A stretch of DNA of 64,000 bases, from assembly GCF_002240055.1 (NCBI RefSeq), contig NZ_CP016753.1, positions 1,364,001 to 1,428,000 on the forward strand, in the 5' to 3' direction. Position 1 is the first letter of the stretch. Every line of letters begins with the position of its first letter. A program made the translations under genes and the position numbers. The notes beneath the pieces were generated by a model. That model saw only the letters and a program-made list of their open reading frames with translations, made no database searches and had not been told where the DNA came from. Below, in pieces: positions 26,564 to 35,311 of the stretch. This DNA is from Leptotrichia sp. oral taxon 498 (lineage in GTDB: Bacteria > Fusobacteriota > Fusobacteriia > Fusobacteriales > Leptotrichiaceae).

Positions 26564-29026
26564 ATGAAAATCTCAGAATTTATTAGTGAAAGTGCAATCG
26601 AGATGTTAAGGCGGAAGATGAAAAGTTTGAAAGAAGATATGATTTTTCGTGGAATACCCGATGAAAATGGAATTGTTACCGATATTGAAATCATCGTAGC
26701 AAATGAAATTGATTCTATTGCGTCTGTATTAAAAAAAATGAAAAAAAATGAAGCTATAATAAGAGTGTATCCCAGAGAATTGGTACCGTCTGACACTGAT
26801 GTTAAGATTGCACAAATTTATGGAGAAGCGGGCGGAGCATTTTATATTATTAATGTTGATGTCAGTGAAATAAACGCGGTTGTTTCCTTAAAAAAATTTA
26901 ATAAAATAAACATAGATGAATTTTTTAGTGAAAAAGGTGTGATTGAAAAAAATATTTCAAATTTTGAACTACGACATGAGCAATATGAGATGGCAAAATG
27001 TATTGAAAAAAGTATGAATGAAAATGTAAAATTAATAGTTGAAGCAGGAACTGGAACTGGAAAAACAATAGCTTACTTACTTCCAACATTGTTGTATGCA
27101 CTAGAAAATGATTTAAAAGTGATAGTTTCGACAAATACGATTAATTTGCAGGAGCAGCTTTTAAATAAAGATATTCCTTTGATAAAAAAAATTGTGGGAG
27201 CTGATTTTAATTATCAGATTGTAAAAGGACGTGGAAATTATCTTTGCAAAAGAAAATTATATAATATTGATATTTCTGAAATTGAAAACGAGCCAGAAGA
27301 AATAAAAAAAGAAAAGAAAATAATAAAAAATTTGATAGAATGGGACAAGAGCATAGCTAAAAATGGAGATAGAGGCGAATTGAAATACGAGATTTCAAGC
27401 AAAATCTGGGAAAAAGTGAACAGCGAAGCTGATATGTGCAAAGGCTCAAAATGTCCGTATTACTCAAAATGCTATTTTTTTGCAGCTAGAAAAAATATCT
27501 CAAATGCGACACTTTTAATTGTAAACCATCATATGTTTTTTGCAGATCTTGCGATACGGAATCAATCAGGATTTTATACAAATTATTCGATTCTACCAAA
27601 TTACGATATAGTAGTTTTTGATGAAGCGCACAATATAGAGGATACAGCTAGAAATTATTTTACAGTAGAAACTTCAAAAATTGCTTTTGGCAGGCTTATA
27701 GGTCAAATTTTTAACAGAAAGTCTACTGGAGTGAATAATGCTGGAGTACTTCCCAAATTGTCATCATATTTAAATGAAAATTTGGATGCAAGTGAATATG
27801 AAAAAATTGATGGATTAAAAGAAGATGTCGTGTCGGAATTAAATAGTTTTTATGACAAGGGAATGGAAATTTTAAGTGCTCTTACTAAGTTTTTTTTGCG
27901 TGGAAAAGAGCAAAGTGAAGTTAAAGCTAAAATTGACAGAAAAAGTTTAATTTCTGATAAAAATTTTAAAAAAATAATAAAAATGAATGTTAGTTTTAGA
28001 GAAAAAAATGGAAATTTGAGTTTGAAAATAAATAAATTTTTAAATGCGGTTAATAAATATAAATTGGAAGATAATGAGGGCTATATATTTGAATTTACGA
28101 GATATTCTGAGAGATTGAAACAATTTTTTAAAAAGTTTGAATTTATTTTTGAAGGAGAAGAAGAAGGTTATGTCTATTGGACTGAAATTACAACGAAGCG
28201 TTCAAATATAAAATTGTATGCGACCCCTTTTGACATATCGAAAGAATTAAATGAAAATTTGATTTCAAAACTTGACAGAATGATATTTACTTCGGCAACT
28301 CTTGCTGTTGACAATAAATTTGACTACTATAAAAGAAATATTGGACTTAAAAATGAAAAAAATAAAAAAATTGAAGAAAAAATAATAAAATCGCCATTTA
28401 ACTATGAAAAACAAATGAAAGTTTTTATTCCTGCTGATGCGCTTGATCCCTCAAATTTGGAATTTATGAGAGATTTGCACGATTTTATTGTGAAAAGTAT
28501 AAAAGCGACAAAAGGACATTGCTTTTTGTTATTTACTTCTTATAGCACTCTAAATTATTTATTTAATAGTTTAAAAAATTATTTTCCAAAAGAAGATTAT
28601 ACTTTGATTAAGCAAAATGATTATCCTAGACACGAAATGATAAGACTTTTTAAAACTTCTAAAAATCCAGTATTGTTTGGAACAGACAGTTTCTGGGAAG
28701 GTGTAGATGTGCAAGGAGATCAGCTGAAAATGGTAATTATAACAAAATTGCCGTTTAAGGTGCCAAGCGATCCAGTGACTGAAGCTATTATAGAAAATAT
28801 TAAGAAGAATGGTAAAAATGCATTTACTGAATATCAAGTCCCACAAGCTGTCATAAAGTTTAAACAGGGAATTGGAAGACTTATCAGGAGTAAAACTGAT
28901 ACTGGGAGTATAATAATCTTGGACAACAGGGTGATAAAAAAAAGATATGGACAAAATTTTTTAAAAGTTTTGCCTAAAAATATTGTTATAGATAATAGAA
29001 AAGAAATAATAAAAATAATGAAATAG
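26564..29026 (+). CDS. dinG: DinG/XPD-type ATP-dependent helicase with an unusual N-domain
   Basis: The ATG at 26564 after AGGAGG gives 820 residues; a TTG-initiated extension has no ribosome site. The superfamily 2 helicase core has Walker A EAGTGTGKT near residue 160 and a DEAHN box. Four spaced cysteines (CKGSKCPYYSKC plus an upstream Cys) fit an XPD/DinG iron-sulfur cluster. The late motifs GTDSFWEGVDVQGD and QGIGRLIRS are present. Residues 1-125 form a separate domain; its VRVYPRELVPSDTD-like stretch resembles a JAB/MPN metalloprotease loop whose His ligands are lost. It likely unwinds DNA or R-loop structures. It may head the operon with pgpH, 16 bases downstream. Confidence 0.88.
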   Translation: MKISEFISESAIEMLRRKMKSLKEDMIFRGIPDENGIVTDIEIIVANEIDSIASVLKKMKKNEAIIRVYPRELVPSDTDVKIAQIYGEAGGAFYIINVDVSEINAVVSLKKFNKINIDEFFSEKGVIEKNISNFELRHEQYEMAKCIEKSMNENVKLIVEAGTGTGKTIAYLLPTLLYALENDLKVIVSTNTINLQEQLLNKDIPLIKKIVGADFNYQIVKGRGNYLCKRKLYNIDISEIENEPEEIKKEKKIIKNLIEWDKSIAKNGDRGELKYEISSKIWEKVNSEADMCKGSKCPYYSKCYFFAARKNISNATLLIVNHHMFFADLAIRNQSGFYTNYSILPNYDIVVFDEAHNIEDTARNYFTVETSKIAFGRLIGQIFNRKSTGVNNAGVLPKLSSYLNENLDASEYEKIDGLKEDVVSELNSFYDKGMEILSALTKFFLRGKEQSEVKAKIDRKSLISDKNFKKIIKMNVSFREKNGNLSLKINKFLNAVNKYKLEDNEGYIFEFTRYSERLKQFFKKFEFIFEGEEEGYVYWTEITTKRSNIKLYATPFDISKELNENLISKLDRMIFTSATLAVDNKFDYYKRNIGLKNEKNKKIEEKIIKSPFNYEKQMKVFIPADALDPSNLEFMRDLHDFIVKSIKATKGHCFLLFTSYSTLNYLFNSLKNYFPKEDYTLIKQNDYPRHEMIRLFKTSKNPVLFGTDSFWEGVDVQGDQLKMVIITKLPFKVPSDPVTEAIIENIKKNGKNAFTEYQVPQAVIKFKQGIGRLIRSKTDTGSIIILDNRVIKKRYGQNFLKVLPKNIVIDNRKEIIKIMK

Positions 29027-29042
29027 TGAGAAAGGAGAGAAA

Positions 29043-31085
29043 ATGAGAATAAAAATTTTGAGTCGGGAATTTATATTTGAAATAAAAAAGGCAAAAAGGA
29101 AAAAAAAGGAAAAAAAAAGTCACTTTGAAAAAAGATTTTTGGGATTTGTAGTACTCTTTTTCTGTTTTGGTTTTTTTATAGAATATTCAAAATTAAAAGT
29201 TGACTATAAAGTTGGAAGTGTGGCAAATTCTGACATCATTGCACCAAAAGATGTAATTTACTTGACAGATTTGGTTGACGATATACTTCAAGACAGGATA
29301 CTTCAGACAACGACACCTGAATTTGACAGAATTCCAGGAATGAATAAGCAAACTTTAATTAGCATAAATAAGTTTTTTAGGGAAATTAATCTTTTGAAAA
29401 CTTCTTCAGATGAGGAAATACAGAGTTATATTTACAGAAATAATTATAATTTTACTCCTGAAGATATAAGAAATTTAATAAAAAGAAATGAAGATGTCGA
29501 ATATACTGGAAATCTTGCCGATTATATTTCAAAAATTTATAGCGCAGGGATATTAAAAAAAGAAGATTTAGAAAAGATTGTGAGAAAAAAAGATCTAGAA
29601 ATAGATTATTTGGATATGAAATTACTCGAAAATTTTGTGAAGCCAAATTTAAGAATTAACGACAAAGAAACTGAAAAAAAAGTGGCGGATAGCATTGATT
29701 TTTTACGGAACAGGGAAATTAAAATTTATAAAGGGGATATTATTGTAAGAAAAGGTGAAGTTATAGATGCCAATACTTATTTGAAATTAAAAAAATTAAA
29801 TCTTGTTAGGACGGAAGATAAAATAAAAAAAGTGATTGGTTTAACTTGTACTTTTATCATTGCAGTAAGTTTACTTTATTATGTCTTGAAAAAAAATTCT
29901 AGAAATGTGGTTGAATCAAATGTATATTTTGCGATTTGTATAACACTTATTATATTGAATTTGATATATGTTTACACATTTAATAAATTTCCGCTTATCG
30001 TGTATTTAATTCCGTTTTCAACTTTACCAATTATAGCGACAATTTTAGGGGATAGAATGTTTGCGGCAATAATTACATTTATGGATATGATAATATTATC
30101 AAGAGAAGAATTTTGGCTATTTATAATGATAGCGATGACTCTTGCCGCAATTTATAAAGCTGATAAATTGACAAATAGAAGTGATATAATAAAAATCAGT
30201 TTATTTTTAGGAATTTTTCAGTCAATAATCACATTTAGTTATGGAATGGTCAATCAGATGGAAATAACGCTTATAGGAGTTTTAATCATTGAATCTGTTG
30301 GCTCTGGAATTTTAACTGGAGTTTTAACCGTGGGGCTTCTTCCGTATTTTGAAAATACATTTGATATTCTGACTGATATGAAATTATTAGAATTGAGTGA
30401 TTTTTCACACACTTTGCTAAAACAGTTGCTGCTTAAAGCTTCTGGGACATTCCATCACAGCATAATGGTTGGAGCTCTTGCAGAAAGCGCGGCGGAATCA
30501 ATAGGAGCAAATGCCACATTTGCGAGAATAGCTTCATATTATCACGATATAGGAAAGATGAAAAGGCCGGAGTTTTTTGTGGAAAATCAAAGTGGTGGCT
30601 TAAATCCGCACAACAAGATAAAGCCGTCACTAAGTGCATTAATATTGACTTCTCACACAAAAGATGGATATATAATGGGAAAAGAGAATAAACTTCCAAA
30701 AGAAGTATTAAATGTGATATTGGAGCATCACGGCACAACTTTAACTCAATATTTTTATTATAAGGCGCTGGAAAGTGGAGAAGAAGTTATTGAGAGCAAT
30801 TTCAGATACAGCGGACCAAAGCCATCAACAAAGGAATCAGGAATCATACTTTTGGCGGATACTGTGGAAGCGGCAACCCGAACGCTTGAAAATAAAAGCA
30901 AGGAAAGTATCGAGCGGTTTATCAGATATTTGGTAAAAACTAAAATTGAAGATAATCAGCTGTCAGACGCAAATCTTACATTGGGAGAAATTGAAAAAAT
31001 AATACAGTCTTTTGTCATAACATTAAAAGGTGTGTATCACGAAAGAATTAAATATCCAAAAATGGATGAAAAAATCAAAAAATAA
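29043..31085 (+). CDS. pgpH: HD-family c-di-AMP phosphodiesterase with 7TM receptor domain (PgpH)
   Basis: The 680-residue membrane protein has the 7TMR-HD architecture. A single helix at about 36-52 is followed by an extracytoplasmic 7TMR-HDED domain (about 55-265), then a block of about seven transmembrane helices (about 270-440). A cytoplasmic HD phosphohydrolase domain follows, with HHSIMVG, the YYHDIGK metal motif and LEHHGT. PgpH-type proteins hydrolyse the second messenger c-di-AMP. The gene order pgpH-ybeY-dgkA matches that in Firmicutes. The N-terminus is very Lys-rich. No diadenylate cyclase gene lies in this window. Confidence 0.92.
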   Translation: MRIKILSREFIFEIKKAKRKKKEKKSHFEKRFLGFVVLFFCFGFFIEYSKLKVDYKVGSVANSDIIAPKDVIYLTDLVDDILQDRILQTTTPEFDRIPGMNKQTLISINKFFREINLLKTSSDEEIQSYIYRNNYNFTPEDIRNLIKRNEDVEYTGNLADYISKIYSAGILKKEDLEKIVRKKDLEIDYLDMKLLENFVKPNLRINDKETEKKVADSIDFLRNREIKIYKGDIIVRKGEVIDANTYLKLKKLNLVRTEDKIKKVIGLTCTFIIAVSLLYYVLKKNSRNVVESNVYFAICITLIILNLIYVYTFNKFPLIVYLIPFSTLPIIATILGDRMFAAIITFMDMIILSREEFWLFIMIAMTLAAIYKADKLTNRSDIIKISLFLGIFQSIITFSYGMVNQMEITLIGVLIIESVGSGILTGVLTVGLLPYFENTFDILTDMKLLELSDFSHTLLKQLLLKASGTFHHSIMVGALAESAAESIGANATFARIASYYHDIGKMKRPEFFVENQSGGLNPHNKIKPSLSALILTSHTKDGYIMGKENKLPKEVLNVILEHHGTTLTQYFYYKALESGEEVIESNFRYSGPKPSTKESGIILLADTVEAATRTLENKSKESIERFIRYLVKTKIEDNQLSDANLTLGEIEKIIQSFVITLKGVYHERIKYPKMDEKIKK

Positions 31086-31174
31086 AGTTAATAGAGAAAG
31101 GGAAAAAATAGTGATAAAAACAAAAATAAATAAATAGAAATAAAAATTAAAAAATAAAAGAAAAGAGAGAAAAA

Positions 31175-31639
31175 ATGTTAGATGTAGATATAAGTTATGA
31201 TATACCAAAAATAGATGATTTCTTTGATGAAGATAAAATAAAGGAATTTGTAAACTATATTTTAAAAGATGAAAAAAAGGAAGAATACGATGAAAATGAA
31301 TATTATTTATCCATCTTGGTTACAACAAATGAAGAAATACGGAAAATTAATTTTGAATACAGAAACAAAGATATGCCGACAGATGTGATTTCTTTTGCGT
31401 ATAACGAAACAGAAAATTTTGGAGAAATAAATATGCTGGGAGATATTGTTATCTCAATTGATAGGGTAAAAGAGCAGTCAAGTGAGTATGGACACTCTGA
31501 CAAAAGGGAATTTTATTATGTTTTGTGTCACGGGATGTTACATTTACTGGGATATGACCACATCGACCCAGATGATAAAGTTGTTATGAGAAAAAGAGAA
31601 GAAGAAATTTTGGCTGCATTCAATTATGAAAGAGATTAA
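31175..31639 (+). CDS. ybeY: Endoribonuclease YbeY
   Basis: The 154-residue metalloprotein carries the UPF0054 zinc signature HGMLHLLGYDH near residue 115, with the expected three histidines. It also has the preceding TDVISFAY motif and the GDIVISIDRV strand. YbeY takes part in 16S rRNA 3'-end maturation and ribosome quality control. It sits between pgpH and dgkA, its usual neighbours. The ATG has an AGAGAG-type site. Confidence 0.95.
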   Translation: MLDVDISYDIPKIDDFFDEDKIKEFVNYILKDEKKEEYDENEYYLSILVTTNEEIRKINFEYRNKDMPTDVISFAYNETENFGEINMLGDIVISIDRVKEQSSEYGHSDKREFYYVLCHGMLHLLGYDHIDPDDKVVMRKREEEILAAFNYERD

Positions 31640-31670
31640 GATCTAAAAAATAGGAAGAAGGTGCAATTTT

Positions 31671-31902
31671 ATGGCAGACGAGAGAGAAAATAAAGCAACA
31701 AAAAATGATGAAAAAAAGGAAAAAATTTAAATAAAGAAAGTAAAGAAAATAAAAAAAAAGAAGAAAATAGAGAAAATAAAGAGAATAAAGAAATAAAAAG
31801 AGAGAATAGAGAGAATAAAGAAAAAATGGAAGAAGAAAAAATAAAAAAACAGAAAGAAAAAAAGGAATTTTTTCGTTTTTTCATAAAAAAGATAGGTATA
31901 AT
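31671..31902 (+). pseudogene. Frameshifted Lys/Glu-rich leader of the dgkA gene
   Basis: An ATG at 31671 with a good AGAAGG site opens MADERENKATKNDEKKEK and stops at 31728-31730. A one-base shift in the A6 run before this stop gives an open Lys/Glu/Asn repeat region ending ...KEFFRFF. A second shift of the same sign in an A6 run near 31884 joins it to the dgkA frame (KKDRYNLDIRKEREHD). The ancestral gene thus probably started here. Each shift corresponds to one missing A. Confidence 0.5.
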
Positions 31903-32649
31903 TTGGATATAAGAAAAGAGAGGGAGCACGACAGACGCCTTGTTGAGAGCTTTAATTATGCGATAGAAGGACTGATGTCAGCACTACAAAATGAAAAACA
32001 TATGAAGTTTCATACACTTTCCGCAATTTTAATAGTAATTCTTGCAATTTTGACAAATGCGAGTAAAGTTGAAATTTTGCTAGTTTCAATATCCGTTGCT
32101 TTTGTAATTATTACAGAACTTATAAATACTGCGGTTGAAGCACTTGTAGATTTAATTTCTCCAGAGCGCCATCCACTTGCAAAATTAGCCAAGGATGTTG
32201 CTGCAGGAGCGGTTTTAGTTGCGGCAATAAATGCGGTCTGTGTTGGATATTTGCTGTTTTATGATAAACTACTTGATATTTTCGATACTCAGAATAGATT
32301 GCACATAATTGCTGGAAGAAAGGGAAATATTTCGATTTTAATTTTAATTTTGGTTTCGATTCTTGTGATAGTCATAAAGTCGTTTTATAATAAAGGGACT
32401 CCGCTTGAAGGTGGAATGCCAAGTGGACATAGTGCAATAGCTTTTGCAACTTTTGGAATTTTAATTTTTATGATAAGCGATGTGAGAGTTTTAATTTTGG
32501 TGCTATTTATGGCGGGACTTGTCGCTCAAAGCCGTGTAAAAGCTGGAATTCATAGCATAAAGGAAGTTGTCGCAGGTGGAATACTGGGATTTTTAGTCGC
32601 ATTTGCAATAATGTTTATTATGATAAAATTTGGAATTTTATATAATTAA
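31903..32649 (+). CDS. dgkA: Undecaprenol/diacylglycerol kinase fused to a PAP2 phosphatase
   Basis: As read, the frame starts at TTG 31903 with no ribosome site, so its real start is probably the ATG at 31671 (see leader). Residues about 10-125 are a DgkA-type kinase with three helices and the signature ITELINTAVEALVD. Residues about 140-248 are a PAP2 domain with the conserved PSGHS and the SR..AGIHSIKEVV motif. One polypeptide could therefore make and remove lipid phosphates, probably undecaprenyl phosphate, at the inner membrane. Such fusions occur in some anaerobes. It is last in the dinG-pgpH-ybeY-dgkA run. Confidence 0.88.
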   Translation: MDIRKEREHDRRLVESFNYAIEGLMSALQNEKHMKFHTLSAILIVILAILTNASKVEILLVSISVAFVIITELINTAVEALVDLISPERHPLAKLAKDVAAGAVLVAAINAVCVGYLLFYDKLLDIFDTQNRLHIIAGRKGNISILILILVSILVIVIKSFYNKGTPLEGGMPSGHSAIAFATFGILIFMISDVRVLILVLFMAGLVAQSRVKAGIHSIKEVVAGGILGFLVAFAIMFIMIKFGILYN

Positions 32650-32687
32650 AGTTTTTTTAATTTTATCTTTTTGTAAAGAAAAAATAC

Positions 32688-32716
32688 TTGACATAAATTG
32701 ATTTTTTTTGTATAAT
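32688..32716 (+). promoter_or_regulatory. Strong promoter of rpsP
   Basis: A perfect TTGACA (32688-32693), 17-base spacer and perfect TATAAT (32711-32716) lie 34 bases before the rpsP start. This is the strongest consensus promoter in the window. Confidence 0.85.
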
Positions 32717-32749
32717 CTTTTTAGTAAATAAAAATTTGGAGGAATATTA

Positions 32750-33019
32750 ATGTTAAAATTAAGATTAACTAGATTAGGAAGAAAAAAAGTACCTTTTTAT
32801 AGAATAGCTGCAATGGAAAATTTATCTAAAAGAGATGGAAAAGCAGTTGCTTATTTAGGAACTTATAATCCGCTTGCTGAAGATGACAAACAAGTTGTTT
32901 TAAAAGAAGAAGAAATTTTAAAATATTTAACAAATGGAGCTCAACCAACAGACACAGTAAGAAGTATTTTAACTAAAGCAGGTGTGTGGGAAAAATTCCA
33001 AGAAACTAAGAAAAAATAG
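32750..33019 (+). CDS. rpsP: 30S ribosomal protein S16
   Basis: The 89-residue protein matches S16 throughout: MLKLRLTRLGRKKVPFYRI, then LGTYNPLAED and LTNGAQPTDTVRSIL. It binds 16S rRNA during 30S assembly. A GGAGG site precedes it. It has its own consensus promoter and terminator, and the usual neighbours rimM, trmD and rplS are absent, so here it is a single-gene unit. Confidence 0.98.
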   Translation: MLKLRLTRLGRKKVPFYRIAAMENLSKRDGKAVAYLGTYNPLAEDDKQVVLKEEEILKYLTNGAQPTDTVRSILTKAGVWEKFQETKKK

Positions 33020-33020
33020 T

Positions 33021-33044
33021 AAAAGAGCGTAAGGCTCTTTTTTT
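33021..33044 (+). terminator. rpsP terminator
   Basis: AAAGAGC and GGCTCTTT form a tight stem with a GTAA loop and are followed by a T run. Confidence 0.85.
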
Positions 33045-33059
33045 GTATAAAGGAAAAAT

Positions 33060-34337
33060 ATGAAAATAGAAAAAATTTTAGAAGAAATTTTTAGCTTGAG
33101 AAATAAAAGTCGCAGAGAAAATATTGATGATTTGAAAAAAGTTTATAAACTTTTGGGAGAACCGTGTAAAAATAGGAAAGTAATTCACATTGCTGGAACA
33201 AATGGAAAAGGCTCAACTAGCGCTTTTTTAGAAAATATATTTTTTTATTCGGGGTACAATGTGGGGAAATTTACTTCGCCACACATTTTGAAATATAACG
33301 AGAGAATTGTTTCAAATAAAAAGATGATTTCCGATGAAAAAATACAAAAATATTATGAAGTTGTAAAAAAAATATTGAGCGAATTAAAATTAAAAATTAA
33401 TTTTTTTGAAATCACAACTTTTGTTGCACTTCTATTTTTTGAAGAAGAAAATCTGGAATTTATAATTTTAGAAACTGGATTAGGTGGCAGACTTGATGCG
33501 ACAAATGTTGTAAATTCAGTAATCTCAGTAATAACAAATGTGAGTTTTGACCATACGGCAATACTTGGAAACACGCTGAAGGAAATTGCTTTTGAAAAGG
33601 CTGGGATTATAAAAAATGGAGAGATTTGCATTTTTTCACAAAATTTAGCTGAACTTGAGAACGAAATAAATAAAAAAACTAAAAAATCTATTAATGTTTT
33701 GAAAAAATATAAAAATATTGATATTGAACTTGATAAAAAAAATTTTACAACAACTATAAAATTTGAAGATGATAAAAAGATTAAAAAGTTTGAATTGCCA
33801 CTTTTTGGGAAATTTCAAGGAAATAATTTTTTGCTCTCTTATGAAATTGCAAAACGATTTGGAATTTCTGACAAAGATATTCAAAATGGAATTAATCATT
33901 TAAAATTGTTTGGAAGATTTGAAATTTTTTCAAAAAATCCGTTTGTAATTTTGGATGTGGCGCACAACGAAGATTCTATGAAAGTTTTGTTTGAAAATTT
34001 GTCTTTTTTATATAAAAAAAATGAAGTGATTTTTATAACTTCGATGTTAAAGACAAAAGATTTTGTGCCAATTTTTGAGAAGATCCAAGAGTTTTCGGAC
34101 AAAATTTTTATAACTTCGCTAAAAGATGTAACTTACGGAATGTCTTCTCACGAAATAAAAAAAGAAATCGAAAAGTTTGAAAATAAAGAGAAATTTTTTG
34201 AAAAAATTGTTTTTGAAGACGATATTTTAGCTGCTTATAAAAAGGCAAAAAAATTGGAAAAATATAAAGCAATTGTTATTTGTGGCTCATTTTATGAAAT
34301 TGCAAAATTTAAAAAATTGTTTGAAAATAAAAATTAA
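33060..34337 (+). CDS. folC: Folylpolyglutamate/dihydrofolate synthase
   Basis: The 425-residue Mur-ligase-family enzyme adds glutamates to folates. The ATP loop HIAGTNGKGSTSAFLEN is near residue 45, followed by KFTSPHILKYNERI, the LETGLGGRLDATN segment, and SFDHTAILGNTLKEIAFEKAGIIK. The C-domain has DVAHNEDS. Length is normal. The start ATG is 15 bases after the rpsP terminator with an AAAGGA site. Whether it also acts on dihydropteroate cannot be told from sequence. Confidence 0.93.
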   Translation: MKIEKILEEIFSLRNKSRRENIDDLKKVYKLLGEPCKNRKVIHIAGTNGKGSTSAFLENIFFYSGYNVGKFTSPHILKYNERIVSNKKMISDEKIQKYYEVVKKILSELKLKINFFEITTFVALLFFEEENLEFIILETGLGGRLDATNVVNSVISVITNVSFDHTAILGNTLKEIAFEKAGIIKNGEICIFSQNLAELENEINKKTKKSINVLKKYKNIDIELDKKNFTTTIKFEDDKKIKKFELPLFGKFQGNNFLLSYEIAKRFGISDKDIQNGINHLKLFGRFEIFSKNPFVILDVAHNEDSMKVLFENLSFLYKKNEVIFITSMLKTKDFVPIFEKIQEFSDKIFITSLKDVTYGMSSHEIKKEIEKFENKEKFFEKIVFEDDILAAYKKAKKLEKYKAIVICGSFYEIAKFKKLFENKN

Positions 34338-34385
34338 AAGAATTTGAAAAAAGTAAAATTTTTATTTTTTAGAAATTAAAAAAAG

Positions 34386-34415
34386 TTAGCAAAAAAATTG
34401 ATGTTGTGGTAAAAT
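34386..34415 (+). promoter_or_regulatory. Promoter of kdsA
   Basis: TTAGCA (34386-34391) and TAAAAT (34410-34415) have an 18-base spacer, with TGTGG just before the -10. A GTG that could extend the kdsA frame lies inside this promoter, which argues for the later ATG start. Confidence 0.5.
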
Positions 34416-34447
34416 ATAAAAGAAGTTTTTCAGAAAGGATAAAAGTT

Positions 34448-35284
34448 ATGTTGATAGATAAAGTGAAAGAAGTGAAAATTACGGATAAAATAACAGTTGG
34501 TAATGGAAAAATATTTCTTATTGCAGGACCTTGCGTGATTGAATCTGAAGATCTGGTCATGGAAGTTGCAAAAAAAATGAAAGAAATTACTGACAAATTA
34601 GGTATTAACTATATTTTCAAAGCATCTTTTGACAAGGCTAACCGTTCTTCAATTTCATCTTTTCGTGGACCAGGCATAGACAAAGGATTGGAAATTTTAG
34701 CGAGAGTTAAAGAAAAATATGGCGTGGCATTGGCGACGGACATTCACGAATCTTGGCAATGTGAAAAAGCTAAAGAAGTTATTGATTTATTGCAAATTCC
34801 GGCATTTTTATGCAGACAGACGGATTTACTTGTAGCAGCGGCAGAAACTGGAAAAGCTGTAAATATAAAAAAAGGACAGTTTTTGGCACCTTGGGATATG
34901 AAAAATGTCGTAAATAAATTTTGTGAAGTTGGCAATGAAAATATAATGCTTTGTGAAAGAGGAGCGACTTTTGGCTACAACAATTTAGTTGTGGATATGC
35001 GAGGACTTTTGGAAATGAGGAAATTTGGATTTCCAGTTGTTTTTGATGCGACACATTCGGTACAAATTCCAGGCGGAAAAGGAGATAGCACAGGCGGAAA
35101 CAGAGAATATGTCTATCCACTAGCTAGAGCGGCTGTTTCTGTCGGAGTTGACGGAATTTTTGCAGAAGTTCATCCAGATCCTGACAAAGGGCTTTCAGAT
35201 GGACCAAATATGTTAAAATTAGAAAATGTTGAAGAAATTTTAACAAATTTATTAAAATACGATAAATTAACAAAAGAATTATAA
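34448..35284 (+). CDS. kdsA: 3-deoxy-D-manno-octulosonate-8-phosphate synthase
   Basis: I use the ATG at 34448 (MLIDKVKEVKI), giving 278 residues, the usual KdsA size. The enzyme condenses phosphoenolpyruvate with arabinose-5-phosphate to Kdo-8-P for LPS. Family text is clear: LIAGPCVIES, IFKASFDKANRSS, SFRGPGIDKGL, ATDIHE, CRQTDLL, the KKGQFLAPWDM loop, FDATHSVQ and FAEVHPDPD. The Cys in IAGPC and late residues could indicate a metal-dependent form, which I cannot settle. It is evidence for a Gram-negative envelope. Confidence 0.96.
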   Translation: MLIDKVKEVKITDKITVGNGKIFLIAGPCVIESEDLVMEVAKKMKEITDKLGINYIFKASFDKANRSSISSFRGPGIDKGLEILARVKEKYGVALATDIHESWQCEKAKEVIDLLQIPAFLCRQTDLLVAAAETGKAVNIKKGQFLAPWDMKNVVNKFCEVGNENIMLCERGATFGYNNLVVDMRGLLEMRKFGFPVVFDATHSVQIPGGKGDSTGGNREYVYPLARAAVSVGVDGIFAEVHPDPDKGLSDGPNMLKLENVEEILTNLLKYDKLTKEL

Positions 35285-35311
35285 AAAATAAAATTTAGGA
35301 GGAAAATTATT

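Noticed and set aside
31669..31929. Minus-strand frame over the dgkA leader
   Set aside because: It is a poly-Phe/Ser translation of the A-rich leader read backwards, not a membrane protein.
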